A DNA stretch of 64,000 bases from Impatiens glandulifera (taxonomy: Eukaryota > Streptophyta > Magnoliopsida > Ericales > Balsaminaceae). Position numbers and translations under genes: made by a program. This document shows positions 12,134 to 22,555 of the stretch, piece after piece (within the stretch, counting starts at the first letter, position 1; the number at the start of each line of letters is the position of its first letter). The DNA lies in contig NW_025919536.1 in the NCBI RefSeq assembly GCF_907164915.1, positions 186,001 through 250,000 of the forward strand, in the 5' to 3' direction. The notes below the pieces were generated by a model. It was not told the origin of the DNA, made no database searches, and saw only the letters and a list, made by a program, of their open reading frames with translations.

Positions 12134-12706
12134 GATAATCCTAAACAATCTCATTACATTGCTGCTAAAAAAATATTGAAATATCTTAAAGGAACCCAAT
12201 ATGTGGGACTGTGGTATCCAAAAGATTCTAGTTTCAATTTGACGAGTTATTCTAATGCAGATTACGCATGGTGTAAAGTAGATTGAAAGAGTACCAGCGG
12301 GACTTGCCAGTTCTTAGGTGACCGACTCGTATCCTAGTACAACAAGAAGCAAACATTTGTTGCAACCTCAACGGAAGAAGCAGAGTATCATGCAACCGGT
12401 AGCTGCTGTGCTCAACTTCTATGGATTCAATAACAGATAAGGGATTTCGGTATTACAGCTGAGGAGTCCCCAATATTCTGTGACAACACGAGCGTCATTG
12501 CATTCACATATAATCCGGTGTTGCACTCAAGGACAAAACACATTGATATCCAACATCATTTTATCTAAGAGTATGTGACGCAGAAACATATTCGGATGGA
12601 AAATGTCTCAACTGAATAACAAGTGGTCGATATCTTCACCAAGCCACTCCAGGAGGATAAGTTTACTCACTTTAGAAATATCTCGGGTCTTGCTATTATT
12701 GATTAA
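12134..12706 (+). pseudogene. Sire-1 RNase H and pol end
   Basis: The frame continues past the stop with the copia RNase H, recognisable as GLWYPKDSSFNLTSYSNADY, EAEYHATGSCCAQLLW and the C-terminal NPVLHSRTKHIDIQHHFI region. The catalytic DADY reads NADY. Stops include a Trp-to-TAG at 12335. Pol ends with TAA at 12704-12706. Sire-2 carries an intact counterpart at 45114-45629. Confidence 0.85.
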
Positions 12707-13534
12707 ATCTATTTTTCTTTGACATACTGGCATGCATTTAGGGAGAAAGTTCCTTAAAAAGAAGAACACTCTGCATTCTGTATTCATGAAAAACTGAGAA
12801 TGCTCTCAGGGAGAAGCTCTCTCTTACCAAATATGTCATCTTAGTAGAAAACCATGATTTCGGTATTTTCATAAAACCGATCGGCTCTTTCAAATTTCGG
12901 TATATTTCAAAAACTGGTCGGACGTTCACATCTATTTATTATGTGCATAAATTTAGAAGGAAAAGTCTTAGACAAATAAAACCGGTCAAATGCCTCCTTT
13001 TGAAACCGGTAGAATCATTATACCAAAACAAGTGTAAACGAAACCGAACTAGTTAAGTAAATCGGTGAACTGATTGGTTATTTCTTAACTGAACAACTAC
13101 CGCACAGTAAAATCTTCTGCTTCAAGTGGAAGCGGTTTTTCTTCAGAATCAAATAACCAATCTTTTTAAAACCGAAATTACATACAACCAACTAGTTACT
13201 TACATAAAACTTCGGTAGTCTCATTTTCCATTCAAAATGGGACAACTGGCTAGTGTTTATCAATATTTGTTTGAATATATTCCTTGTGAAAAAGCAACAA
13301 TCATTCCTCAAACAATGTGAAAACCTATGTATATCACTGTTTAAATTGGAAAGACTAACATCTTAGTAAAGAATCATCTTTCTGGAAATAAATGGCAACA
13401 TTTATTTTTCCATTGAAGTCTAGGATGCCTTCTTATCCAACAGTATCTAGTTGCAATTCCTCTATATAATGACCCTCTCACAATACCGAACAACTCACTT
13501 CAATCCTCTCTCAACAAAAGACTATCTTTAAAAG
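12707..13534 (+). other. Non-coding spacer after pol with purine tracts and a TATA box
   Basis: No coding frame. Two purine tracts, AGGGAGAAAG at about 12739 and CAGGGAGAAGC at about 12806, lie just after pol; the second has a counterpart at the same place in Sire-2 (complement near 45067-45080). Multiple polypurine tracts after pol are known in Sireviruses. A promoter-like TATA box at 13461 precedes the next ORF. Confidence 0.6.
13461..13470 (+). promoter_or_regulatory. TATA box upstream of alpha, Sire-1
   Basis: TCTATATAAT lies 65 bases before the alpha ATG and is followed by a CT/CA-rich leader (ACTCACTTCAATCCTCTCTC), the usual layout of a plant Pol II core promoter. Confidence 0.55.
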
Positions 13535-14248
13535 ATGAATCTAGCCCTTTCCAATAACACTCTCCTTGTAGACTTCGAGTTTATTTTATCTTGTGGAGAT
13601 GAGGCGGTCTCCTCTATGTTCAGGTCCCTTGAAGTGACCGGTCTAAGACCATTCCTTGAGGACCGCTACTTTATCAACACCGAGGTAGTTCTTGAATTCT
13701 TCAAGAAAGCCAAGGTGATCCGTGGGGACCTTATCCTAGCTACGGTTCAAGGCAAACCATTCATCTTCAGTGAAAAAGATTTCGCACGAATATGCGAGCT
13801 TCCATCTGAAGACTTCTCTAATTTCTCATTTTCAAGTGAAGTCATCAATGAGATGCTTCACCGCTTCTCTCATTCTCTAAATCCAATCAAAACTCATGGA
13901 GCTAAATCACATCTACAAACAAAATTTCAGATCCTTAGTTTGATTGTTGGTAAAAACATTCTCGTCAAGGAATCAACCAATCTCTACTCTAAAAAGACCT
14001 TTGAGATGATAATTGTCATCACAAAAGGTATTCCCATAAACTAGTCGAAGGTGATATTCGACAATCTGAAGAAAATAATCTCTTCAGGGAAGATGATAAC
14101 CGGCTATACACCCCAGCTATGTGGTCTTTTCTTCGACATCGACATCCATCTCGGTCCTAGATCCATACTTCATTCATCTCAACTTCTCACAAAAGAAAGA
14201 GTGCAAGTATATATTAAAAGGGTGGAGAGAGCAAGAATTAGAAAATAG
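13535..14248 (+). pseudogene. Alpha accessory ORF of Sire-1, one in-frame stop
   Basis: About 237 codons from an ATG aligned with the alpha start in Sire-2 (43679-44416). The protein has the features shared by all accessory ORFs: an N-terminal LLVDFEFIL, a GLRPFLED segment, VLEFFKKAKVIRGD, a beta-hairpin-like VQGKPFIFSEKDFARI, then FEMIIVITKGIPIN and a C-terminal LTKERVQVYIKRVE. A TAG at 14042 replaces the Trp of PVNWSWIIF in Sire-2; the frame otherwise reads on to 14248. It has no similarity to gag, pol or env that I can see. It may belong to the 'putative plant transposon protein' domain group; that is a guess from memory. Function unknown. Confidence 0.8.
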
Positions 14249-14825
14249 ATGAATCTAAGATCACTAAGCCAGTAGTGTTAGAATTCAAATCTATAAAATG
14301 TCCTCGTTTGGAAGCAAACCGGTCATTTTGTTACATGAACCGGTTGTGCAAATATTTTTTATTTAACTATTGTGTCACTAGTATTAATGAAAGTGCTGAA
14401 ATTAAGTAAGAAATCCGACTTTCATTTATGCTCTATATTTTCATAAAATCTGGGGCATATTCTCAAGGAGAAACGGTCGCTTCTCATAAAACCGATCGGT
14501 TCGGTTTTTCTCCCAAAAAATTGAATGGTCACTTTGATCGGTCAGTTACTCTTTTGAACCTTTTAGAAATATTCCCTGAAAAGTTATCTCACAAAATCAA
14601 TTCATGTTCAATACTCAAAAAGTGATTCATCAGGTAACGTGAAAAGATATGTCTCTTAATGACCATCATAACGGTTAGATCTCTTCGACCAATAGACTCT
14701 TGGATGACCCTCAATCGGTTTCTTATACCTATTTAAGAACGACTTATCTAAGAACAACTCACAACAAGTTTCCATCAGATCTATCCAAAGCCTAAACACT
14801 CTCTCTTCAAGATTTATCCATCAAA
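14249..14825 (+). promoter_or_regulatory. Spacer between alpha and beta with TATA-like box
   Basis: Non-coding, with several ACCGGT/ATCGGT motifs. CTATTTAAGAAC at 14729-14740 lies 97 bases before the beta ATG and resembles the element's own LTR TATA (CTATTTAAGAGAAC, 8564). CATAACGGTTA at about 14667 lies upstream. The leader is CA/CT-rich. Confidence 0.5.
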
Positions 14826-15296
14826 ATGAATCTAGCATCTGCTCGCTCCTCTCTTATTGTCGATTTCAACTCAGTTCTAACTTTTGACGACTGTGAAACT
14901 CGCGAAGTCGTGTTTGAATATCTGGAAACCACTAGACTGCGGAAATTCCTTGAAGGAACCCAAAGGATTTTTGAAGAAGAAGTCATTGAGTTCTTCAAAA
15001 ACGCTAAAGTGGTCGATGGTTCAATCATATTAAGGGTGAGAGGAGAATCCATCTCGATTGGAGAGGAAGACTTTAATCAACTCTTTGATCTCCCCACCGA
15101 AGGTTTCTCCGACTTCCCTCCATCCCCAGATAATGTCATTCAAGAGATGTCATTTATCTTCTCAATCTCTCGGATTTTAGTAGAAAATCATGGAATCAAA
15201 TTCAGGCTATGTCATCATATCCAGATCCTTAGCGACATAGTTGGTAGATCTATCCTAGCAAAGGAATCAACTCACTTCTATACTAAGAAAATATTA

Positions 15297-17119
15297 TGTT
15301 GGGTCAAATTATTTTGACTAAGTGTCAAAGTAGTTTGACTAATTGGAATTTTTATGATGAATGGATATAAAACTTAATTTATGCGTCTAATTGTTTCTGA
15401 TGCAGGTGTATCGAAATCAGATTATATTAGACTTGGTCTTAACAAGGTTCATTAGACCGATTTGGCATTAGATGCACGGAGTTAGACGTACAGTCTAACT
15501 AGCGGAGTTAGACGTGCAGTTTAACTAGTGAAAGTTAGACGTGCAGTCTTACTAGTTGAGTTAGACGTGCAGTCTAACTAGCTGAGTTAGACATGCAGTC
15601 TAACTGGTTGAGTTAGACGTTCATTCTAACTAGCGGAGTTAGACGTGCAGTCTAACTAGTTGAGTTAGACGTGCGGTCTAACTAGTTGAGTTAGACGTGC
15701 AGTCTAACTAGTTGAGTTAGACGTGCAGTCTAATTAGTTGAGTTAGACATGTAGTCTAACTAGCGGAGTAATACGTGCACTCTAATTGGTTGAGTTAGAC
15801 GTGCAGTCTAACTGGTTGAGTTAGACGTGCAGTCTAACTGGTTGAGTTAGACATGTAGTCTAACTAGCGGAGTTAGACGTGTAGTCTAACTAGCGGAGTT
15901 AGACGTGCAGTCTAACACACGGAGTTAAATGTGCAGTCTAACTAGCGGAGTTAGACGTGTAGTCTAACTAGTGGAGTTAGACATGCAGTTTAACTGGTTG
16001 AGTTAGACGTATAGTCTAATGGAAAGAGAAAGTTAGACGTGCAGACTAACTCCTTCAGACTAGTCTGAAGTGGAACCGTAATTGGACGTGGAGTCTAATG
16101 GAATGTGAAAGTTAGACGTGCAGTCTAACTCCTTCAGATTAGTCTGAAGTGATTGTAATTAGACATGAAGTCTAGTCTCATTAGACTAGGTGGTCTAATG
16201 GATCCTTTTTTTAGACGGGGACGTCTGATTTTATTAGACGAGGTCGTCTAATTGAAATACGTCTAATGTCATGCTTAAGTAGTTGCTTGAAGCTAGCACC
16301 CGCCTACCCACGTACTCTAGTTGTACGCTACTCCTGCTCCACTTTCTAGTAAAGATCAGTACGACAACCAACTTCAACCAATCAACCAATGCCACGTAAG
16401 AGAATATCCTTCACATTACTTGTTTTGCAGGTACATCTCTGAAGAATATTCGGCGCACTACCAGTTGTGTACGACCACGATCCTTGTATTCAGAGTCTGT
16501 TGTGTACTATGGAGGCGTTCCAATGGAAGCTCACCACGTGTCATTATGAAGATTCGATCGTTGGTACCAGTTCCTTATTTAAAGAATTTAAAGGATAACA
16601 GACAATCTCTCGCTCGCATTCTAAGAAGAATTTCTGGAATTACTGAGAAATCAAGCTTTTGAACTTTCAAACCGTTAGTTGCTTTCCTGATTTACTATGT
16701 GTTAATCAATAGGGAGTTAGAATCAAAGCACTATTTTAGCTGAGTGATATTCATCATATTATAAGTTGAACGGAGTCTGTTCTGTTCAACGGTGAGCTAT
16801 TCGTGCAAACTGTATTTGATTCAAAGCATATTATAGTGAATCCTTCTGGTGGTTGGAAGAAGGTTGACGTAGGAGAATTTGCTCCGAACATCCATAAACA
16901 AACTGTTGTGTTGTCTCTTTCTGTCATTTTCTCATTCTTGATCCTAAGCTTCAAACCTATGTAAACATTTCCGTACTTGATTCTGTTTCAAGTGCTTACA
17001 AGGGTTTGCATAGAATAGAAAGTGATTTAAATCCTTAACGGGATTTTTATCAAACCGTTTTTCCTAAGCCTTCATCAATCGCCAGACCCCCATCTCTATT
17101 GATTAAGCTAATCCTATCA
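15297..17119 (+). mobile_element. Solo LTR with palindromic repeat array, inserted in beta
   Basis: Starts TGTTGGGTCAAATTATT and ends AATCCTATCA. Flanks are TATTA (15292-15296) and TATTT (17120-17124), a 4/5 target duplication, and removal restores the beta reading frame, which proves insertion. No internal retroelement genes, so it is a solo LTR. It holds a repeat array at about 15475-16060, a TTATTTAAAG TATA candidate near 16577, and the leader block GACGTAGGAG near 16868 shared with the Sire LTRs, so it belongs to a related family. Confidence 0.88.
15475..16060. repeat. About 26-bp tandem array of TTAGACGTGCAGTCTAA palindromes
   Basis: Roughly twenty imperfect copies of GAGTTAGACGTGCAGTCTAA followed by CTAGTT or similar. 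Each unit contains the inverted pair TTAGAC...GTCTAA around a 5-base centre. More diverged copies continue to about 16260. The same inverted pair with a 3-base centre forms the array at 32755-33420. Confidence 0.9.
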
Positions 17120-17373
17120 TATTTGAAATGATGATCGCTATAGTCTATGACACTCCAATCATCTAGTCTTCTATCATTTTCGAGAATCTGAATAAAATGG
17201 TTTCCTCACCTCGAACGATGATCGGTTATATTCCTCAGATCAATAGCCTCCTTCTTTCCCTCAACCTCAATCTCGGACTGGGAACTTCCGTGAGCCCATC
17301 CAACATTCTGACCAAACAAAAGGTCGTCAGTTGGATTCATAGGATCGAGGCAGTAGATATTAGAAGGGATTGA

Positions 17374-17915
17374 GTCTAGGATGTTCAAGTTTTTTAATTT
17401 ATTTTAATATAAGTAAATGTAAACCAATTATTTTTTCATAAAAACGGTTATATTATGAATTGGAATTTTTATTAATGAAGTTATTTTCTAAAACTTGCAT
17501 TTAATATATGTTCTTGTTGAAACATATTATTTAAAGGTTAAAACATTAAATGTATTTGAACCGGCATGCTTGAAACGGTTATTTAAGATGCATTTAATAC
17601 ATGATGCTTTTAAGAACATTGATTAAGGCTTAAACGATTATTTTTCTCTTGGGAAATGATCCACTTTTCAAATAAGGCGCCATTTTTGCCGATTTTGGGA
17701 GAATGTGGGGTCACACGTCAAAAAGTGACGGTTCATTACCTGTTTTGGAAATAAATCTTTTAACCGGCACAATATATCATATATAAGGAAGGGATCAGAT
17801 CTTATTTTGCCGGATTTCAGGATCAAATCTTATTTTACAAAACCCTAAAAAAATCTCTAAAGCTCCAACTTCTCTCTAGAACTATACTTCTTCATCTTCT
17901 TCGCTCAACTGTAAA
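17374..17915 (+). promoter_or_regulatory. Spacer between beta and gamma-delta with TATA box
   Basis: Non-coding. CATATATAAGG at 17778-17788 lies 130 bases before the ATG at 17916, with GTGACGGTTCA upstream near 17725. The leader is rich in TCTCTAAAGCTCC and CTTCTC motifs, like a plant 5' untranslated region. The same ORF in Sire-2 and Sire-3 has a TATA box about 115 bases before its ATG. Confidence 0.55.
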
Positions 17916-20170
17916 ATGGGAAGAGATAATGCCTTGTTTAATCACATTTTTTAGGTAAACTTCGAATGTATAAATCATGTAGGATCGGTCGAGATGCGGA
18001 AGCTAATCCAATCTATCGAAGAATCCGACCTAAGAAACTTTCTGGATGGACCGACGTTCTACTATCCGGAGGCCGTTCGTGAGTTCTTCAACAGGACGAA
18101 GTTAATGGACATCGCTATCAAGGCCAGAGTCAACGAGGTAGAGTTCACTATCTCCGAAAGCCTATTTGCCGAGGTTCTAAAACTTCTAACAAGGGGCCGT
18201 AATTTCTCGAAAGAACTCGCTCACACCTCGACATCCAAGCTTCAAATGATATTTTCCAATATCGATATGCCGGTACAGTTCAACGGGAAGAAGAAGTCCC
18301 TGAATTGCCAATATCGGGTTCTTTGCGATATTACCTCTAAGGCGCTTCAAGCAAAAAGGGGAAATTTTGACAGCCTAACTCGATCTAAGATCAACATGAT
18401 GGGCGCTATTGTGAGAGGCGATCGGATAAATTGGGGACGTATTCGTTTTTATACCCTATGCGAAATGGTCACTCCTAAGTCCACCAGGAGTCTTGGCTAT
18501 GAAATGCAGATTGGCTGGATTCTAAATCATCTGAATGTTCCTACCAGCTCAGGTACTCCTCTTCCCCACAGCAAAATCTTAACCTCCTCTAGCACAAGGA
18601 GATACTTCGTTAGGGCAAGCAAGGCCAAAGAATCCATATCCGAAGGACCTAGCAAACAATTGGCTAGCAAAGAAGCCGCTAGTGAAGAAATCGATACCGA
18701 GTCTAAGCTCCCCAAACTAGTCGATCAAACAAAATCATTTCAAAGACTTCAGACTACCGTTGAGTCTACCGCTAGCGCTGGAAGCCTAGCTAAGACAAAA
18801 TAGAAGAAAATTGATGAGATCTCCTCAGGTCAAGAGAAACTTCAACCTAAGGTAAATATTCCAACCCCACCTCATTTTAATGCCACAATTGTTGTTTAGA
18901 AGGAAGCTCCGGTACTTCCTAATACTCTGATTGAGCTTGCGGTTTTGGAGGCTCAACCGGTATTATCCGATATTATAAATTAAGTTGTTAATGAAACCGA
19001 TCGGATGGCTGAAACCGATCGGATAGATGTTGGTGAGACCGGTCGGATAACTGAAACCGGTTGGACATATATTATTGATGAAGATAATTAGATGGTTAAA
19101 CCCGATCAAGAAAATTCTGATAAAACTAGTCCGTCCTCTAGAAACCGAGTGGCCTACCGAGAAAAAAACGGTCAACCGAAAAAAGTATCTACTGGCCAAA
19201 CAAACATAAATCAAGAGAAACCGAAGGATATACCAACTGATGTTGCGAAGATCCCAACTCCAAATGCTCCAATCCTTACAGAACCCACCCCTTCAACTGC
19301 AAATCGTTCGAAGTACCCATTCCGGCTCTTCACCAAGATGATGAAGAGGCTGAGGAAATTGTTAACATTATTCTCAAGGAGGTTGATGAGAAATCAAGTG
19401 AAACTATCGATCTCTTTTATGTGTGGGCAAACGCAAGGCTGGAAACGAGTTTCAGTGAGGTATTTCCTAATTTTCCAGAAGAGAAGAAATGGTATGCCCT
19501 CTTGTCCTTGGAATAACTAATCTTTTCTCTTCCCTAACAAACACTTCATCAGTGCCTAAGGCCTTTCTAAGAAGCAAACTTGTTGAGGCAGATGCTAGAA
19601 GGAAAGTGTTATTGTCGATCATTGAAAAATGGGAAGAAGATTTTAACCTAAAAGGGGCTACGACAAGAGTGGATAAGACTGTTCTCGTATTACTCTGGTC
19701 ACTATCTCTAAATTTGAGGAAGTATACAAACCGGTTGAAGAAGGGACTTCGCCTCAAGGTGTAATTCAGACTATTGAAACCGTGAAGCCTTCCTTTGAAG
19801 ATGGTCAATCGTCTAAGCCTACCTGGACCGCCTCCGATCCGAATGGCGAAAAAACAGAAAATGAAGAACCGGTGAATGAACAACCAGAGACTGAAAAACC
19901 AAAAGATGATGAAGTACCGGAAAAAAGGATGAAATACCATTGGTTCAAAGACGTAGAATTGCAAGAACCCAATCTCAACTAGAAGTACCCCCACTAGAAG
20001 TTCCACGAAGTGCTCGGTCAAACCGGAGATTACGTAGAGGTGGAGGGAGCTCGGCCGATCACAATGCTGAAGCTAACGCTGCCGGTCAAACAAATCAGGG
20101 CTTCATGAACAAATTGATAGATGAAGAGCTCTCACAACTGATTTCAAAAATCAAAAGAGGGAGATATTAA
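17916..20170 (+). pseudogene. Gamma-delta accessory ORF of Sire-1, broken
   Basis: The ATG at 17916 is in frame with the long part from 17994; a TAG at 17952 is codon 13. The N-terminal domain (to about 18560) has LRNFLDGPTFYYPEAVREFF and MMGAIVRGDRINWGR, matching gamma of Sire-2. A Ser/Lys-rich linker follows to the TAG at 18801. Beyond it, shifted frames encode an acidic region (EEIVNIILKEVDEKSS near 19340), a helical part (PKAFLRSKLVEADARRK, 19555) and an Arg-rich C-terminus ending at 20168-20170. The order matches the long gamma-delta protein of Sire-3. No membrane segment or env-like feature is evident. Function unknown. Confidence 0.75.
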
Positions 20171-20518
20171 ATCCTACCATCCTATCTATCATTTACTTAC
20201 ATTGTCTTTACTTTCTGTGTTTTTGGGATTGAAACATCTGGTTTATGTTTTACTAACTCTTTTTATTACGTTTATTAAACAGGAGTTCCTCAAGATTAAT
20301 ATGTATTTAAAATGCTGGTTTTGATAATCTTAAAAGTTAAGACCATAAAAAAGGGAGAAATTGTAAGAAACGCTTTTCATAAAAATAAACTGCCTTTGAT
20401 AATTTATTCTAAAATATCAAAAAGGGAGAAATTGTTATAATCAAAAATTAATTTAACTCAAGCGCCAACGATTACAAGGTTTTGAATATTTAGATTAAAT
20501 AATCAAAAAGAGAAAAAT
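20171..20518 (+). other. 3' untranslated region with iterated polypurine tracts, Sire-1
   Basis: No gene. AAAAAGGGAGAAATTGT-like tracts occur at about 20348 and 20419, and AAAAAGAGAAAAATTG sits directly before the 3' LTR at 20519, so the last is the presumed plus-strand primer. The tracts are spaced about 70-85 bases apart. Confidence 0.75.
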
Positions 20519-22161
20519 TGTTAGATAAATTAGATATTTAACTAGTAAGTAATTAATTATCTAAAAGTATTAACCAAGTTAATTTTTGTGTAGGATAAAG
20601 GAAACTGGAAAGCAAAGATGTTCGGTTTTCCTTTAAAGACAAATGTAATATTCAGCAGAACCGAAACCGGTATCTTCAGCTTATAAAAGACGGTGCAACT
20701 AGTTATCCATTCGGTTATCTATCAAAGAGGCGCAACTGGTAATGAAAATTGGCTTTATTGCTCAATTAGTTGACCGATAGACTTATCGGTTATATGGTAT
20801 AAAGAGGATTCGGTAATCCGACCGGTAGTCTAAAGACGGTGCAAATCGGTATTATTGGATCGGCTCTATGATCGGTCATTTATAAGAAGCGGAACCGGTA
20901 GTGGATCGATTCGGTAATGAAAATCGGCTTTACCGCTCAGCAAGTTGACCGATAGTATCTTCGGCTTATAAAAGACGGCGCAATCAGCAGTTTGTCCGGT
21001 AGTCTATCCGGTATTATACAAAATCGGTAGAATGACCGATTTTTACTACAAGAAAGCAAAATAAGTAATCCGATCAGCAATTTGACTAGTCAGATCCAAG
21101 AAGTGGAACCGGATTTATGCTAAGATAGCCTTATACTAAGCGCAATCGGTAGTTTCCTTTTTAGTGCTAGATAGAACAAATTCGGTAATTACAGAAGGGA
21201 GCCTTCACTTATCCAGACTGCATTATTGTTATTTTAATACAAGTCTGATGAAACCTTCTTGAGAGCAGAAGTCTATCAAATAAATTCAGACCACTATTTC
21301 AGTATAAGTCTGACATAGTCCACTTGGAGCAGATATTTATCACATTACCCCAGACAACCAAATCATTAGAAGACAAATATGTATGTTGATCTGTTGCTCG
21401 GAAATCATTAATCAAATTAATGTCATGTTGACTTATTATCAAACAAGATTAGAGGATATCGCAAAGCTGTACTTTACCGATCCTCAACCAATCAGATTCA
21501 AGAAATGAAGTACCATCAAGGAAATATATCCGTTGAAATTGAAGAATATGACCATTATCATATTCTCTATTTAAGAGAATAGAGCTCAACCGGATCAACA
21601 ACCTGACACACAATAACAATCCTATTGACAATCTCCACAACCGTACTTACTACTTTTCATCTATTGCTATCAAATTATTCAAGCTTTCAAATAGAGTGTT
21701 AGAAACTCAAGTTTATTACAATATCATTTATTCTGTGTGAGTGGTGAGAATTGTAAGTTGACAGAATTTGTTTATGTTCAATAGAGTGAACTTTATTAGG
21801 AGGTCGAAAACGAGCAGTAAATAAGCCTCGGGTGTTCGACGTAAGCATTGTAAACATTCTGAATATCCTTCTCAAAGTTTGTGAAGAAAGGGTGACATAT
21901 GAGCTTTATCTCCGAACATCCATAAATCATGTGTTGTGTTCTCCTTCTACTTTGTGTTCTCTTATTGCTGACTAAACCGTGCACTCGTTGCTTCAAGTTC
22001 AAACGAACATTTTTGCGCTTGAACTCGGTTCAAGAGTTTGTGACAACTTGCAAAGTATAGAATCTGATATTAACCTCTAACAGGGTTATTATCAATCGGT
22101 GTGTGTGTAAGCGTTCACCCTAGTGAGACCTTAGTCTCATTCAGCGATCCCGATCCTAACA
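20519..22161 (+). repeat. Sire-1 3' LTR
   Basis: Starts TGTTAGATAAATTAG and ends CGATCCTAACA, matching 7516-9166 throughout with about 9% difference in the first 190 bases. It is followed directly by the target duplication CATAG. The leader block GTGACATATGAG...CCGAACATCCATAAA lies at 21883-21926. Confidence 0.93.
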
Positions 22162-22166
22162 CATAG

Positions 22167-22555
22167 GTATTGAAATATCAATTCCTATCTAGCATGAATA
22201 GAACATTATTCAAGTTAGTCATGTACAAATGACTAAGGTTATTGTCAAGAGATATGAAGGGACCATGAAAGTTTTAGTAACGTCTTATGTGGGTTACTAA
22301 TAAGTAACACTCATGACAATCACATGTGGATGATCGTGAAACTATCAACAGATAAGTCTTGGTGAAAGCTAACATGCTTACTTATGGGGCTTACTAACAA
22401 GTAATGCGTTGAGCGATCATATAAATGATCATTGTACTATCAACAAATAAATTTATCACGAGAGCTGACGAACTTGCCATAGAGGTTGAAGATGATCATA
22501 TAAATATGATTATGATACTATCAACATATAGGTTTTTGTGTTCGGAAATTAAAAG
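22167..22555. other. Non-coding segment before the satellite-like array
   Basis: AT-rich; no gene recognised. Contains loose repeats of TGGGTTACTAATAAGTAA and GATGATC motifs that look like diverged units of the adjoining array. Confidence 0.4.

Larger units (their letters stand above)
14826..17373 (+). pseudogene. Beta accessory ORF of Sire-1, split by a solo LTR
   Basis: The first exon-like part (14826-15296) encodes SSLIVDFNSVLTF, RKFLEGTQRIFEEEVIEFF, the signature LPTEGFSDFP shared with beta of Sire-2, and ILAKESTHFYTKK. A solo LTR then interrupts the codon run. The frame resumes at 17120 with IFEMMIAIVYDTP and ends at TGA 17371-17373 after WIHRIEAVDIRR. A TAG at 17164 sits at the same Trp position that is TAG in alpha. 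Joined length would be about 240 codons, matching beta in Sire-2 and Sire-3. Function unknown; same fold family as alpha and gamma. Confidence 0.8.
7516..22161 (+). mobile_element. Sire-1: complete Sirevirus-type copia element with accessory gene cassette
   Basis: LTRs at 7516-9166 and 20519-22161 are flanked by a perfect 5-base target duplication CATAG (7511-7515 and 22162-22166). A primer site for initiator tRNA-Met follows the 5' LTR, and gag, integrase, RT and RNase H come in copia order. Three accessory ORFs follow before the 3' LTR. The two LTRs differ at about 17 of the first 190 bases I compared, so the copy is old. All major ORFs contain stops. A foreign solo LTR sits at 15297-17119; without it the element is about 12.8 kb, long for copia. 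The Sirevirus assignment rests on the RT and gag sequence, extra ORF space after pol and multiple purine tracts. Confidence 0.93.

Noticed and set aside
15475..16060. Regular repeats that look like a CRISPR array
   Set aside because: Units are directly tandem without unique spacers, and they lie inside a plant LTR with target duplication.
16321..16662. 113-codon frame after the palindrome array
   Set aside because: Lies wholly in the solo LTR; the corresponding part of the other solo LTR does not keep the frame.
19467..20021. 184-codon hydrophobic frame on the - strand
   Set aside because: Antisense shadow of the gamma-delta coding sequence, with no counterpart in the other elements.
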